Below are positions 23,111 to 34,513 of a stretch of DNA of 64,000 nt, piece by piece. The position numbers and the translations under genes are program-made. Numbering within the stretch: the stretch's first letter is position 1; every line of letters starts with the position of its first letter. The DNA lies in contig CM034101.1 of the NCBI GenBank assembly GCA_019914945.1, positions 11,667,188 through 11,731,187 of the forward strand, written 5' to 3'. The stretch comes from Typha latifolia. Lineage: Eukaryota; Streptophyta; Magnoliopsida; Poales; Typhaceae. The notes beneath the pieces are model-generated. The model had not been told where the DNA came from, ran no database searches, and saw only the letters and a program-made list of their open reading frames with translations.

Positions 23111-25679
23111 ACATTTACTTTGGAAATAAGATCAAGTTTAGAATACATATCTATCTATGTTATTCCTAAAATTAAGGTGTTTATTCCAAAAATCACTATT
23201 TTTGTTCCCTTGTAGATGTGATATAAAGTGATAAAAAAATAGAAAAAATATATTTATATTTTATGAAATTACCATGGTCTATGAATACCCTTTAATTTGA
23301 TTTAAAATAGGTTGATGGGATTGATATCAAAAGTAAATTAGTAATTGATTTAGTATGTAGTATAAAATATAATTTTGATAAATAGTGTTATTTACTTAAG
23401 TGGATTGTCATATACTCTAATTTTGTAGATTTTAGTTTTAAATCCTAATCCTATCATATTTTCAAAATACATGAATATTTCTATTGGTTTATGTTTTTGA
23501 ATTAGACTTTATTTTAAGCTTGATGCAAGCCTAAAGTTAAATTGCCCAATTTTCCTAAATTAGTTAATTCATGCTTAATTAGGCTCAAAATCTGGCTTGA
23601 ATTAATTAAGACCTAAATTGCTTATTAATAAGCTTATTTAGGCTCGAACTGGGCTCCAACTAGAAATTAACTCGAAATTGGCTTGACTTATAAGTCTGGG
23701 CTCAAAATTATTTTCAATTCAAGCTTAAACAAATATTTGATCAACCTCGACTAGATTACACCCCACTAGGCGTTGGTTTAACTTCAAGGTATTAAGGAGA
23801 TTGTTAGTCTATGGAGCTTATCGAATACTTCGATCTATAGTAATTTCCTCAATGCAGTAAAGTTTGTTAGCGAGTTAGTGGACACGATGGACTGATCAAT
23901 TCTATCTCTGATCAAAGAAGCATCTTAGTTGTCATCGCTTAACTCATCTATCCATATCTATTTCACTAATTAGAGGCAATAATTTGTTTGCTCATAAATT
24001 CCAAGTGTATAAAACTTATCCTGGCCGTCAAGTTGATGCACTTGTAAAATAAATTTAGTCCATAAACATTTTATCAAAAAAAAAATACTATGTATAATTT
24101 TGGAGTGAAAAATATTTCATCCTTTGTACTACCCTATTGGCTACACTGAAATAGTTAGTTATTTACTATACGAAGAACACTACTAATGAGACCCTTTACT
24201 GATTAAAAGATTAAAATAAAACAACGCTTCATATAAAACACAAATTTAATGTCGAAAAACTTTTATCAACTAAGAGTGAAAAAATCACATACCTTTTCCA
24301 TGAGGTAAAACGAAGCACTATATATTAGGTCGTTACAATAATACTTACAAATTGATTGTTATTACCAGCAATTATCACTATAGTGTTTTGCTTAACTCTC
24401 TTTCAATACATCGCCTCTTATACTTGGATCCCAACCTTATTGACCCTTATGGTTCTTAGTGACCCTTGAAGCAATCTTCAATATCTTCTTCAATTTTGGA
24501 CTAAACAAGCATGAGATAAATCCAATATCTTCAAGTTTCTAGCATCTCCGAGAGCACCTCTAACTTCTCTCAAATGTAGCTAAATGTCACCTCCAGATGT
24601 CTCCCTCATCTTTTTGCAAGTTGCTCTTTTATATCCTTAGAAAGATAGCCTACAAAATGATCTAATTTGGGACATCCCGGCCTACGGCAACCATTTTGTT
24701 TGAACAATAAAAGACCTCTATGAATAGATAAAGACTACCATAATATAAGAAAAGAATAAAATATTGATTTTGTTTGGACAATAAAAGGCATCTATGAATA
24801 GATAAAGACTATCATAATATAAGAAAGAAGAAAATATTGAAATATTGAAATATTGAAATATTGAAGCATCATACCAGGGAAGGAATTATCCCTAGCCAAT
24901 GAGAGCAGGCATAACAAACCCATTCGAACTAGATCTAGAGCATTCAAGTGGGTTGAGTTTCTGAAGAGACTTCGAACATCAAAAGAATTGCCTCTCTAAA
25001 AATCCCATTCTAATGGGTTTTCACCATTTGAAGTCTTTAAATAGCCATTCGAACCCCTTTCCCAAGTTCACCACAGTAGACTCTCTGAAATATTTCGTTC
25101 AGACACCTTACCTGCGTTGGATATAGTGGATTATTTAGAAAATCTAGTTCAAACATTTTGCCTATGTTGGATAGTCAGTTGCTCTCTGCTGATACGTTTC
25201 TTCAAATGTGTGTATCGCATTCAAACGAAACTGCATTTAGAAAGATTATTCGAACAAGTTTTCAATACTATGAAAATCTTGCTTCGCTGGAAGAATCAAT
25301 TAGAACGAGATATCATTTTTGCTTCCAAGATGTGCTTTTGTTATTTATAATAAAATCCAACTAGTTACATACACAATCCCCTTATATTGTTTTTTTATCG
25401 TTAAAAACTCGTTTACTTCACATTTCCATACCCTATTTGGTATCGTGTATCTCTCTATGGTATTCTTTGAACCGTGGAAGGGGAGTCATTCTAATATTCT
25501 ACGGATTCATCTAGAGTGGTGAACGTTTATCAGCCGGTTTCTAGTTGGTATTAGTCCGTAATAAATAGTATTCTTTTCACTGCTAATATTTTATTAAATT
25601 CTGCCCTTAGAAGTAAGAACATTATGGCCATTGATCGATCAGAAGCTTACACATTTAAGAACAGTTATTGAATCTCCTT
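23111..25679. other. Intergenic, left half of segmental duplication copy 1
   Basis: From about 23750 it aligns with 38470-41186, apart from the hAT insertion in the other copy and about 600 bases (24920-25545) present only here. At 23640-23770 GC-poor text with ctcgaactgggctc and an end like attacaccccactagg suggests an old hAT-type edge. No gene. Confidence 0.5.
24693..24868. repeat. 74-bp tandem duplication followed by an 8-bp microsatellite
   Basis: attttgtttg...aataaaag...tctatgaatagataaagac is present twice (starts at 24693 and 24767). It is followed by about four units of gaaatatt (24835-24868). Copy 2 of the segmental duplication has a single version. Confidence 0.7.
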
Positions 25680-27065
25680 CTAATGGAAACCCATCTCCTG
25701 CTCTGAGAGAGTCTTAAGACCATTTTCTAAGTAGTTGTTAAGGAAACCCATCTCATGCTCTGGAAGAGCGAATCCAATCTCGACTCCACCTGGATCTTCT
25801 CTGCTCTCCGCCAAGGATATGACGTCGAAGATTGCAATGGAAGGAATGTCGACCTTCGCTGGTCTCCCCCATCCGAAGTCAACATCGTAGACTTTAAACT
25901 TGGGTGACCCAGCGACACCTATGGGTTGCTCATTCATAATAGATGCGAACCTTGTTGGCCATTCTTGTGAACTTTGAAAGCTAACGTTCAATTCTTCGAT
26001 GGCTTTGCCAATAGCCTCCGACGCTACTTTTAGCCCATCTCCACCGACGAGTTTGCCGACGTCAGCCTCCACGAAACAAAGCCCAACACAGTTCCCGAAG
26101 TACGCCGGCGGCAGCGCCGGCTCGATCCGGTCCCTGAAGTTCGCCCCGAAGGAGAGGTGGGCTCTCTTCCTCCCCAGAGATAATTGTTCCCGTAGTCTAA
26201 CAAAGCCGACCCAGATATATGCAAATGTTACTACAAAGGTCGATAAATGGAACGGCTTTTTCCGATCAGTTTTGGCAAGGACTACTTCTTTGAGCATCTT
26301 AATGTGAGCTCGTGTGAGAGTGAAGGTGGCCAGAAGTTTATCGGCCGGAGCGGCCGCAACGGGCTGCGAGGAGCCGGGAGAATTAAGGCTCATTAATCTT
26401 GATACGCCTTCTTTGAAGATTGCGTACAACCCGCGAGGATCGGGGATCAAGGATCTATCGATGATTGGAATATGCCTCTCGGAGGCGGAGCCTCCCGACC
26501 GACAAGCCGACGCCCAGGCGTGCATGAACTGGGTGGAGCTCGTGCCATCGCACGCCGCGTGGTGCACCGTGGTCCCGATGACGACGCCGTCTCTGTGGAA
26601 AACCGTCACCTGAATGGCTAGCAATGGACAAGAATCTCCAAGCTTTGGTAGAGTCGGAAGCAACGGTCGGAGATTAGAGATGGCACGTGCTTCGCTCCCC
26701 GCGAGGATGTCGAAACCACCGTCGACGCATTCTGCTACGGTGAGCGCGACAGAGTCGCCATCGGAGTAGCAGAGCTGGAAGTCGTCGCTTCTGCCCGGGA
26801 TTCGTTGGAGAGTCCCCGCGAGAGGGTAGAAGGATTGGAGAGTGATGGAGAGAGAGGATTTGAGAGTTGGGAGGATGGAATCAATGAGGTGGGAAGTGGA
26901 GTAGGGAAAGGGGTAGAAGAAGAGGCGTTCCGTTGGGGGAGAAGATTGCCATATCACGTCAAAGAAGGTGAGGGGAAGAGAGGTTGGAGGTATGGATCCT
27001 TGAGGTGGGGAGATTCGGGAAGTCTCTAGGATTCTAACCGATGGACGAGAGTAGGAGGAGAACAT
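25680..27065 (-). CDS. BAHD acyltransferase, anthocyanin/phenolic-glycoside malonyltransferase-like (paralog 1)
   Basis: Single-exon gene of 461 residues, the usual BAHD length. It has the catalytic HXXXD as HHAACDG (His169, Asp173), the structural DFGWG at 396-400, and YFGNC at 322-326. YFGNC is the signature of the clade that acylates anthocyanins and other phenolic glycosides. The start MFSS...SVRILE is preferred over an in-frame codon 45 residues upstream because a TATA box lies inside that extension and paralog 2 has exactly the same length from the same Met. The family transfers an acyl group from a CoA donor to a hydroxyl in the cytosol. Malonyl-CoA and a flavonoid glucoside are plausible but not proven. 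No stops or lost motifs, so it is probably functional. Same strand as paralogs 2 and 3. Confidence 0.92.
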   Translation of the reverse strand: MFSSYSRPSVRILETSRISPPQGSIPPTSLPLTFFDVIWQSSPPTERLFFYPFPYSTSHLIDSILPTLKSSLSITLQSFYPLAGTLQRIPGRSDDFQLCYSDGDSVALTVAECVDGGFDILAGSEARAISNLRPLLPTLPKLGDSCPLLAIQVTVFHRDGVVIGTTVHHAACDGTSSTQFMHAWASACRSGGSASERHIPIIDRSLIPDPRGLYAIFKEGVSRLMSLNSPGSSQPVAAAPADKLLATFTLTRAHIKMLKEVVLAKTDRKKPFHLSTFVVTFAYIWVGFVRLREQLSLGRKRAHLSFGANFRDRIEPALPPAYFGNCVGLCFVEADVGKLVGGDGLKVASEAIGKAIEELNVSFQSSQEWPTRFASIMNEQPIGVAGSPKFKVYDVDFGWGRPAKVDIPSIAIFDVISLAESREDPGGVEIGFALPEHEMGFLNNYLENGLKTLSEQEMGFH

Positions 27066-27130
27066 TGTCGGAGACTTTGGAGGAGAGAAGAAGAGGGATT
27101 TGGAAATGCGTCTTAGATCTTTACCTGCCA

Positions 27131-27138
27131 CTTTTATA
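27131..27138 (-). promoter_or_regulatory. TATA box of BAHD paralog 1
   Basis: TATAAAAG on the minus strand, 66 bases upstream of the chosen ATG. A similar TATAAAATA sits at the equivalent place before paralog 2 (42641-42649). Confidence 0.6.
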
Positions 27139-28039
27139 AGCATTTGACAGCCATTTACACCAAAAACCAGCTCAGCTTCCGATTTTGAATTTGTACCCAA
27201 TTTAGAATGTCTTGCATCTTTATCTAATCACTGTGTAAGATGACAAGAATTCTCTTTAACTTCTTTCGACTTCATTTAAATTCTCAATAGCTTTATTCTT
27301 TCGTATTTAATGTTCTGTTTGACTGTTTGATTGGTACTTCTTTCTCAAAACACTCTAGTTCACTTCTCCAAAACAGACTAATGTTCTATAGTCCTTTGCC
27401 ATACCCTATTGAAGTCTTCTTGTATCAGACTTTTATCTTATTCTTTCTACAAAATCTCTTCAAAAGTTTCTGATGTTAGTTTTGTTACATCGAAAAATTA
27501 TTTATTTATTTATTTATTAGTCTGCCATCTTATGTCAAATTATATAAATTTAGATTTTCAACCGAATTAAATATGAATTTGAAAATTAGGCTTACCAAAA
27601 TTAATCTTGAGATATGTGATTTGGTCATATTGTTAAGTTATCTTTAATTTAATTTATGAGTAATTATTATTATCTGATGTGGTTGGGTAACCAAGGATAG
27701 GTAGGATGAATTTTTGCAATGACAAATTTGTAGAGAAAATTATATTTGTTTAAGTTATACAAATTAGATTTACGTGTATGATCAAGTCATATAGCTTATT
27801 AGAAAATTATATTGTAAAAAGAAGTCAAGTCAAAAGAAGAAAAACATAAAGCTTTAGGTTCATCCAGATAGAGTTAAGGGCATATTAGCAAGAATAAACT
27901 TAATTCTTTCCTATACTTTGTCTTTCTCAAAACACTCTAGTCACTTGTCCAAAGGACAAAGGTTCTATAGTCCTTTGCCATACCCTATTTATGGATATCA
28001 TATTATCTACTAAAGAATGAGTTCCGTCCTAGCTAAACA
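27139..28039. other. Upstream region of BAHD paralog 1: no gene seen
   Basis: AT-rich and alignable with 42650-43500 upstream of paralog 2, so part of the segmental duplication. A short phrase, ttctatagtcctttgccatacc, is repeated within it at about 27382 and 27971. Confidence 0.6.
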
Positions 28040-29690
28040 ATGAAGCAGTAAATGCTCACACCCCAGGTAAGGAAGTTACTGCTGAAACTACCAATCTACC
28101 AAAAGTTATTGCTGCACCAAGCCAAAAAGGTCAATCACAGCAAATGCCCTCTGTGTGGGCTCAACTCTTCAAAGACTCCCACTCGCAAGCTGACCCAACG
28201 TCGGCCACCACGAGTTCAGCTCCATCCTCTAGCCTATCCAGAGGGCTTCAACCTCGAAGGCGGTTTACGATCTAGAGAAGGTTAAAGAAAGCCATGCCGA
28301 ATGGCGCTTTAGTTTGATTGGTAAGTTCCTAGGAAGACCACCTCTTCTATCGTAGCTTGGTAAAGAAGCCGATACGAGATGGAAACCTTCAAGTACGCTT
28401 CCGGTTTCTTCACTTTTAAATTCTCTACCCAAGATGATATGGTCAAGGTCCTCAAGGGTGGACCTTGGACTTTTAGAGGCCTCTTCCTCAACCTCATCAT
28501 TGGAGGGAGGACCTCCTTCTTGACATAGCCTCTAATCTTGGCTATCCTCTGGAGATAGATGGCTACAAACAAGCTCGCACTAGAGGGCGCTTTGTGCGTG
28601 TCTATATTGAAATTGATCTCACTAAGCCGCTCAAACAGTCCACTCTTATCGGGTCTCCTAGAGAACAAGTTACCCAGGCAGTCGCATATGAAAATCTACC
28701 ACAGGTATGTTTCCAGTGTGACCGCATAGGCCACCGCTCGAGTGCCACTAGCATGGCATCACCACCTGGTACGGCGACCCCCAATCTAGAGGAGACCCCA
28801 GAACCTTTCAGTCCATGGATTTGTGTTCAAAGGAAGGGACGCCGGACCTAGTAGTCTAGCAATGTTGCAAGTGGCACTGTAGACGATAGAGCTGCCATGG
28901 AGGTGCAAGTCACAGCAGCCCAACCCGACAAGGCTACAACTAACCTCGATAAGGTTACCGTGTCCTCAGGTAAGTTCACTACCACGGCTCCTGCACCTCT
29001 TGAATTTCCTAATGGTAAGGTTACCGCCCCTCTCCGAAGGGCCCGCCCCTCATTCAAAATTAACGTGACATGTGGCACACTTGAGAAGCAACCCATGCCT
29101 CGCGTCCAACGCCAAGGCGTGATGAACAAGGCTCCTACTCTCAATGATGCCTCTTCCTCTCCATCGAGCAATTCGCTCGATAGCTCTTTGGCTGGCCAGA
29201 CCACTTCCATTCATCCTCAGTTCTCTACGTGCCACATGTCCAAATCTCGCATCCTAAAGGGATAACTCAGCTTGCTACTTTCCAAGATGGTAATGCCATC
29301 CTAGACTCCATGGTTATTGAGATCCCCGACTAATCTAATCCTATCTCCTTTACAGGTTCCCAACAACCTACCCATGCCCCATCCAATATGGTCATTGATG
29401 ACCCTGCTCCTGAATAACCAAACGTCACCTCAAGTTTCACATCTCCCCACCTCAACTCCCAAGACCCCTTAATGTCCATTATGCCATCTACCTCAACTCA
29501 AACCCCAAACTTGCCTCCAGCCTACCCTCTTCTCCATACTGATTTTGTAATCGTTGCTCCCACCAATGTTGGTCAGTGTAGTGAGACCCCTGTTGATAGC
29601 TTCTTTCCCCCTTGTCCATCCATCCTCCCTCTCCCCCAGTCGGATCCTGATAGAGGGCTTGAGCATTAGGAGATGGTGTTCCTTGCTATT
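28040..29690 (+). pseudogene. LINE ORF1 relic (DUF4283 and CCHC knuckle type)
   Basis: Broken frames on the plus strand give the plant LINE ORF1 layout. The N-terminal PSVWAQLFKD is followed by a DUF4283-like stretch (GKFLGRPPL, then DDMVKVLKGGPWTFRG near 28430-28490). Next come NLGYPLEIDGYKQARTRGRF and the zinc knuckle YENLPQVCFQCDRIGHRS (28690-28745), whose last Cys is missing. A Ser/Pro/Thr-rich tail follows to about 29690. ORF1 proteins bind LINE RNA. At least four stops or frame shifts make it non-functional. Endonuclease and RT do not follow; the LTR-P sequence begins at about 29760. Confidence 0.75.
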
Positions 29691-29759
29691 ATGTTATGGA
29701 CAGAACCTCCGCTTTCTGATCTAGATCAATTGCAGAAAAATAGCCTGCGTAGTCGAAGG

Positions 29760-30086
29760 AAAATAATTTCGCATGCAAATTTCGTTTGAGCTGAGTCAAG
29801 CGCGTTCGAATGCAAATTTCGCATTTTCTGCCGATTCAAACGTATGTAGACATTCACACACATGCTTTCGAATAGGGTCTATGCGTTCGAACACACAAAT
29901 TATATTCTCTATCGATGTGAACGTCTACAGGCGTTCGAAAGGAGCATTCAAATACAACCCTCCCACGTTTGAATGTGACATACAGAATTTTTATTTTATG
30001 AAAGAATCAACTAAAACACAATAAGAGTAAACTCCCATAGGGTGTATCCTTGCTCGAGATGACTCGGTAAGGTCCGAATCATATCA
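29760..30086 (-). repeat. LTR-P: 3' LTR (5' part) of gypsy remnant G3, with TTCGAA palindromes
   Basis: Starts TGATATGATTCGGACC at 30086, directly after the pol tail of G3. The pol stop codon TGA is the first three bases of the LTR. It contains gcgttcgaatgc, gcgttcgaacac and related near-palindromes at 29808-29970. It matches 16640-16909 and 44930-45307. Confidence 0.7.
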
Positions 30087-30694
30087 TTCTACCATGCTTT
30101 CGCTAACTTTATCCTCAAAGTGAAAATTCGGGATATCACTCTATCAAGGTTGCCTCGAGTTCCCATGTGGCTTGCTCCTATGTCTATCCGATCCAACTTA
30201 CCAGCACCTCTATGACTATTCATCCTTCACATTTGACCCTCCTTCATGCTAGGACCTTAGGAACGAACTCAACTACCTTTGATTCGAGCTCGGGTAGTTG
30301 TGCTGCAACTTGCTCGAGTGGTCCAACTCGAGCTCTCAAGTTGGATACATGGAAAACCGGATGAACTCAGATTGACTCGGGTAGGCTCAGTTTATATGCA
30401 ACTGCTTTCACCATCCCTAGGATCTAAAATGGACCGAAGAAGTGATGTGCTAGCTTTTGATTCTAAATAGTTCCTATCGAGATTTGCTAGTACAGTTGGA
30501 GTCGAATATAGACCCAAACAACAACTTAATAGCTTCTTTCCTAGTGTTTGCAATCATTCACTTGCTTCATTCGGTTATGTGCCACTACTAGATAAAGCTT
30601 TAGCCACTTGAGTACTTCATCCCATTCCACTAGTAACTCATATATATTAGTACGGTCAAGTGTGCTTGTTACGGACTAGATCTAAAACAATCTG
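30087..30694 (-). pseudogene. Gypsy pol C-terminus (G3), RT/integrase linker to chromodomain tail
   Basis: Minus-strand frames, with stops, read VVAHNRMKQ, VVWVYIRLQ, QKLAHHFFGPF, VAYKLSLPES, HPVFHVSNL, then QATWELEATLIE, YPEFSL and EDKVSESMVE just before the LTR. This is the usual end of a plant gypsy polyprotein: the integrase C-terminal GPF/Y module followed by a chromodomain-like WELE...YP end. Several TGA/TAG codons stand where Arg, Gln or Trp is expected. Only this end survives because G2 is inserted at 30695. Confidence 0.75.
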
Positions 30695-31949
30695 TGTAAC
30701 ACCCAAACCCTAAACACGTGCATGGCATGAGCCCATACGGCACATGCGTAGCACCTGACCATTTGGTTGGTTACTAACAATCAAATAAACCTGTAGCAAC
30801 ATCATAATTTTATCCACAATATCTAAACCAAGAATAACTCAAGTCTAACTATCAAAAGCATACAGATAACCCTACCTGGGCCCCATACAAGCCACAACAC
30901 ATCATCAAAAGTTTTCACAACTACATATACACAACAGAGGTATATGCATAATTATACAAGTACAAAGTCACCTGTTAAAATATAAGACAAGGATATAGAT
31001 ACAGTTTGGAGGAGGTCTCCTGATACATTAGATAAGATAACTTATCTGCCATATAACACTAATCACACTCTACTCCTCACTCACCGGCAACACTTCTAAG
31101 GGAGAATTCTGCTCCTCTCATTCACTTGGGTTTTTGGGAAAAGAGAAAACAAAGAGTCATGAGCTAAAGGCTCAGTAAATAGACCTTACCCCGAATCAGT
31201 GATGTCAAACAGAGAGTAAATCAAGTACTGGATAATATGAATCAGAAAGAGTATCATGTCATGAATGATATCGCATATCAGTGACCATAATCATCACTCC
31301 AGGCACCCCTAACCCTGGCGCCTACTCGGGTATCCTCATGCTTTCTATCAACTATCCTATCAATCATATTTCATGCTTTCCTTCTAAATGCCCGATCACA
31401 TGCATATATCCAATACGATAACGAGTCAATGTATAACAAGAATTTAGGTGGAATAGGAATCAAGAGAAAATTAATTAGAATTGTAGGTGTTTTTATATTG
31501 TAATTTATATTGTAGGTGTTTTGCTAAACATGGTATAATTAGAATTATTTACTAACTATGATATAATTATATTTAATTTGTATAACCTAAATACATTAAA
31601 TTAACTAAGCTAAATTAATTGTGCATATATATATATATAAATATAATTATATATAGTGCTGGGTCGAGCCCAACGCCTAGCGCTGCAAGGGTGCTGGGCC
31701 GAGCCCAGCACCCCTTGCAGGGTGTAGCCAGGGAGAGAAGGGAAGAAGGAGGAGGAGAGGAAGAAGAAAGAGAAGAAGAAGAAGAAGAAGGAGAAGAAGA
31801 AGAAAGAAGAAGAAGAAGAAGAAGGTTGGGCCATGGGGGAGGGGTGCGGCCGCTGGTGGCCACTCAGCGGCCGGCCTCTCGCCGACAGCTCAATCACCCG
31901 GCGGTCCGAGAGAAAGCCGACAAAGAGAGAAAGAGAGATAGAGAGAGAG

Positions 31950-31984
<35 letters not shown>

Positions 31985-32159
31985 CGGTGGGGAGGGGGCT
32001 GCAGCGGCGGCAGGGGCCCACCGCGCTAGCTGGCTCGGCCAGGTTGGCTGGGCCGGCGCTTGGGGCGCGTGGTGCCCATCTCCGCTGCCACTGCATGGCA
32101 CAAGCTGTCGTGCCATGCAGTGCAGCTTTTTTTTTTAAACTTGGGCTTGGGTTATTATA
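30695..32159 (-). repeat. 3' LTR of gypsy element G2 (shortened Tekay-like LTR)
   Basis: On the plus strand it begins TGTAACACCC (30695) and ends GGTTATTATA (32159), so it is oriented minus. It aligns with solo LTR S1 but lacks about 1.1 kb, including one jump near 31270. It keeps the family's (GAA)n tract at about 31750-31825 and (GA)n tract at about 31938-31982, and a tatatatatataaat run at 31625. Confidence 0.85.
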
Positions 32160-32176
32160 TTTTCCTTCCCCCCTTA
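32160..32176 (-). promoter_or_regulatory. Polypurine tract of G2
   Basis: On the minus strand taaggggggaaggaaa lies immediately upstream of the LTR. It is identical to the core of the G1 tract. Confidence 0.85.
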
Positions 32177-32184
32177 TAAAAATT

Positions 32185-33605
32185 TCGACCTCAAAATTTA
32201 CATACCTCTAAAGAATTCTAGATATTTGGATCATATCTCATCTTCACGTTCCCAAGAAGCCTCTTCTACTGCATGGTTTTTCCACAGGATTTTTACTAAT
32301 GGTATAACTTTTGTTCTTAATACTTTATCTCTTCTAGCAAGGACTTTCACAGGCTACTTTTCATAAGATAAATTTTGCTGCAGCTGGACTGGTTCATAAT
32401 GAATCACATGCGAAGGATCTGATATATATTTCCTTAGTACTGACACATGAAACACATTATGAATTTGTGCTAAGTCAGGGGGTAAAGCTACTCTATAAGC
32501 TACAGGCCCTACTTGTCCAAGAATCTCATAATTTGTGCTAAGTCAGGGGGTAAACACATTATGAATTTCTTTTTTTCCAAAGCGAAACACACCCTTCCAA
32601 GGTGAAACTCTTAAGAATACTTTGTCCCCAACCTGAAACTCCAAATCACGTCTCCTATTATCAGCATAACTTTTCTGTCTACTTTGTGCCACCTTCATAT
32701 GTTCTCTAATTGTCTTTATCTTCTCAACTGTAGCTTGCACTAGTATTGAGTTTTCAACCTTTTTTTCTCCAACTTCTTCCCAATCGATTAGTGATCTGCA
32801 TTTCCTGCCATATAATGCTTCATACGGAGGCATACCAATACTAGTATGATAGCTGTTATTATAAGCAAACTCTATCAAGGATAAATATTTGTCCCAGTCC
32901 AATCCAAAATCAATTACACATGCTCTCAACATATCCTCTAATGATTGAATAATACGCTTAGATTGACCATCTGTCTGAGGATGATAAGCTGTACTAAACT
33001 GCAGTTTTGTTCCAAAAGACTGATGAAACTGCTTCCAAAATCTGGACACAAAACGAGGATCTCTATCTGAAGTGATACTAACAGGAATTCCATGGTGAGC
33101 AAAAATTTCATCTCTAAACAAGATAGCTAACTTTTCCATTGAATCAGTAGTACTAACTGGTAAAAAGTGTGCTGATTTGGTTAGTCTATCAATAACCACC
33201 CAAATTGCATTATTCCCTTTCTGTGTCTTTAGTAATCCTGTCACAAAATCCATATTAATATGTTCCCATTTCCATTCAGGAATCTGCAAAGGTTGTAATG
33301 CGCATGCAGGCCTCTGATGTTTAATCTTGACTTGCTGACAAGTCAAACACTTAGCCACAAATTCTCCAATATTTCTTTTCATTCCTTCCCACCAGAATTT
33401 CTTCTTCAACTCATGACATATTTTTGTTCCCCCGGGGTGCATAGCATAAGCAGAAGTATGAGCTTCATTTAAAATTTCACTTTTAAGTCCTTCACAATTA
33501 GGAACATATAATCTGCCTCTAAAACATAGTATCCCGATAGTGTCTGTTAGGTTTCTATTTGTTGGCAATTGTGTACAAAATATTTTAAGTGTATTTTTTC
33601 ATGTA
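32185..33605 (-). pseudogene. Gypsy (Tekay/Del chromovirus) pol 3' part of G2: integrase and chromodomain
   Basis: A 341-residue open frame (32543-33568) has the integrase zinc finger (EAHTSAYAMHPGG to CLTCQQVK). The core has Asp contexts HINMDFVTGLL and ITSDRDPRF, then HPQTDGQSKR, where the catalytic Glu (normally QSER) is Lys. Beyond 32543 the frame is broken by a short local duplication. Homology then continues through PVAYRVALPPDLAQIHNVFHV to a chromodomain-like end (VEEASWEREDE, near 32250). It integrates element DNA when intact; loss of the Glu alone should kill the reaction. RT lies to the right and was cut off when element B arrived at about 33635. Confidence 0.88.
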
Positions 33606-33635
33606 TATGAGCTTTACACAAGTCTAGAATATCTC

Positions 33636-34464
33636 TGATATGAAGAATTGCAAGATTATTGGAGAAAAGCCGTCGAGTTCACACCGCGTTCACAAACGCA
33701 TTCGAATATGGGTACTGTGTTCACACAAACAGATAGCCATGTTAACAAACGCGTTCGAATGCGGGTACTGCGTTCACACAGACCGAGAGCTGCGTTTACA
33801 AACGGGTTCGAACACAACCTGAAGAATTCAAGTTGTCGCGTTCGAACGCACTCGGGCCCGTTCGAACGCACCTGAGTTCAAGTCATGCCGTTCGAACGCA
33901 CCCGGGCATTCGAACGCACCAACGAAGTTTGATAAAATTGGACTTTCGTGAGTACGGATAAGACTTGGATTTGGCTCTATTTTGAAGATCATATATAAGG
34001 ATTGTGATGCCCTATCTTGAGGGTGGTTGAAGAAGCATTATTGAAGGAGACTTCTTGAGGCTACATCGGTTCTTCAACTATCAAGGTTCCACTTATCTAC
34101 AAAACTTAATCTTTCGTCTTAAGGGCTATCTAGACGAAAGATCAATCTCGAGGGCTACTGAGATTGGACTTCAATCACAAGAAGCAGTAAATCGTGGGTT
34201 CTAGCAATCAAGACTGAGAGGAACAAAGTCGTTTGGATCGACATGTTGTTTTGTGAGTTAGTCTTGTAACTGCTACTATCATAGTGATTGGTTTTGATCC
34301 GAGTTTGGATTCGTGGTTTTTTTCCGTTTGGGTTTTTTCCATGTTAAAATCTTGGCATTCATCTCTGTTTTCGTTCTTAATATTTCTACGGACTTTTACT
34401 TAAGCGAACGAGTGATATCATTGCCTAATATTTAGATACATACTTGTGTCTAGGGATTTTTTCA
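33636..34464 (+). repeat. 5' LTR of element B with palindrome cluster and TATA box
   Basis: Probable start TGATATGAAG at 33636 and end ttttttca at 34464, three bases before the primer site (34467-34477, tggtatcaggg). An exact GCGTTCGAACGC lies at 33838-33849, with three near copies up to about 33920. A TATA box, atatataagg, follows at 33991-34000. The left end is uncertain by a few tens of bases because no second LTR is available. Confidence 0.65.
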
Positions 34465-34513
34465 ATTGGTATCAGGGTAGGTTTTCTCACTCTTTGAGAG
34501 AGATCAGATAGCC

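Larger units (their letters stand above)
23750..27990. repeat. Segmental duplication, copy 1 (holds the first complete BAHD gene)
   Basis: Sequence on both sides of the BAHD gene, not only the gene, aligns with 38470-43500: for example ctgatcaaagaagcatct downstream and attctcaatagctttattct upstream. Same orientation in both copies, so this is a direct duplication with about 15 kb spacing. Confidence 0.8.

Noticed and set aside
25999..26613. Open frames on the plus strand across BAHD paralog 1, repeated across paralogs 2 and 3
   Set aside because: They are antisense shadows of GC-rich coding sequence; the minus frames carry all family motifs.
27066..27200. Upstream extension of BAHD paralog 1 by 45 residues
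   Set aside because: It includes the TATA box and is not matched in paralog 2; the start at 27065 gives identical lengths in both.
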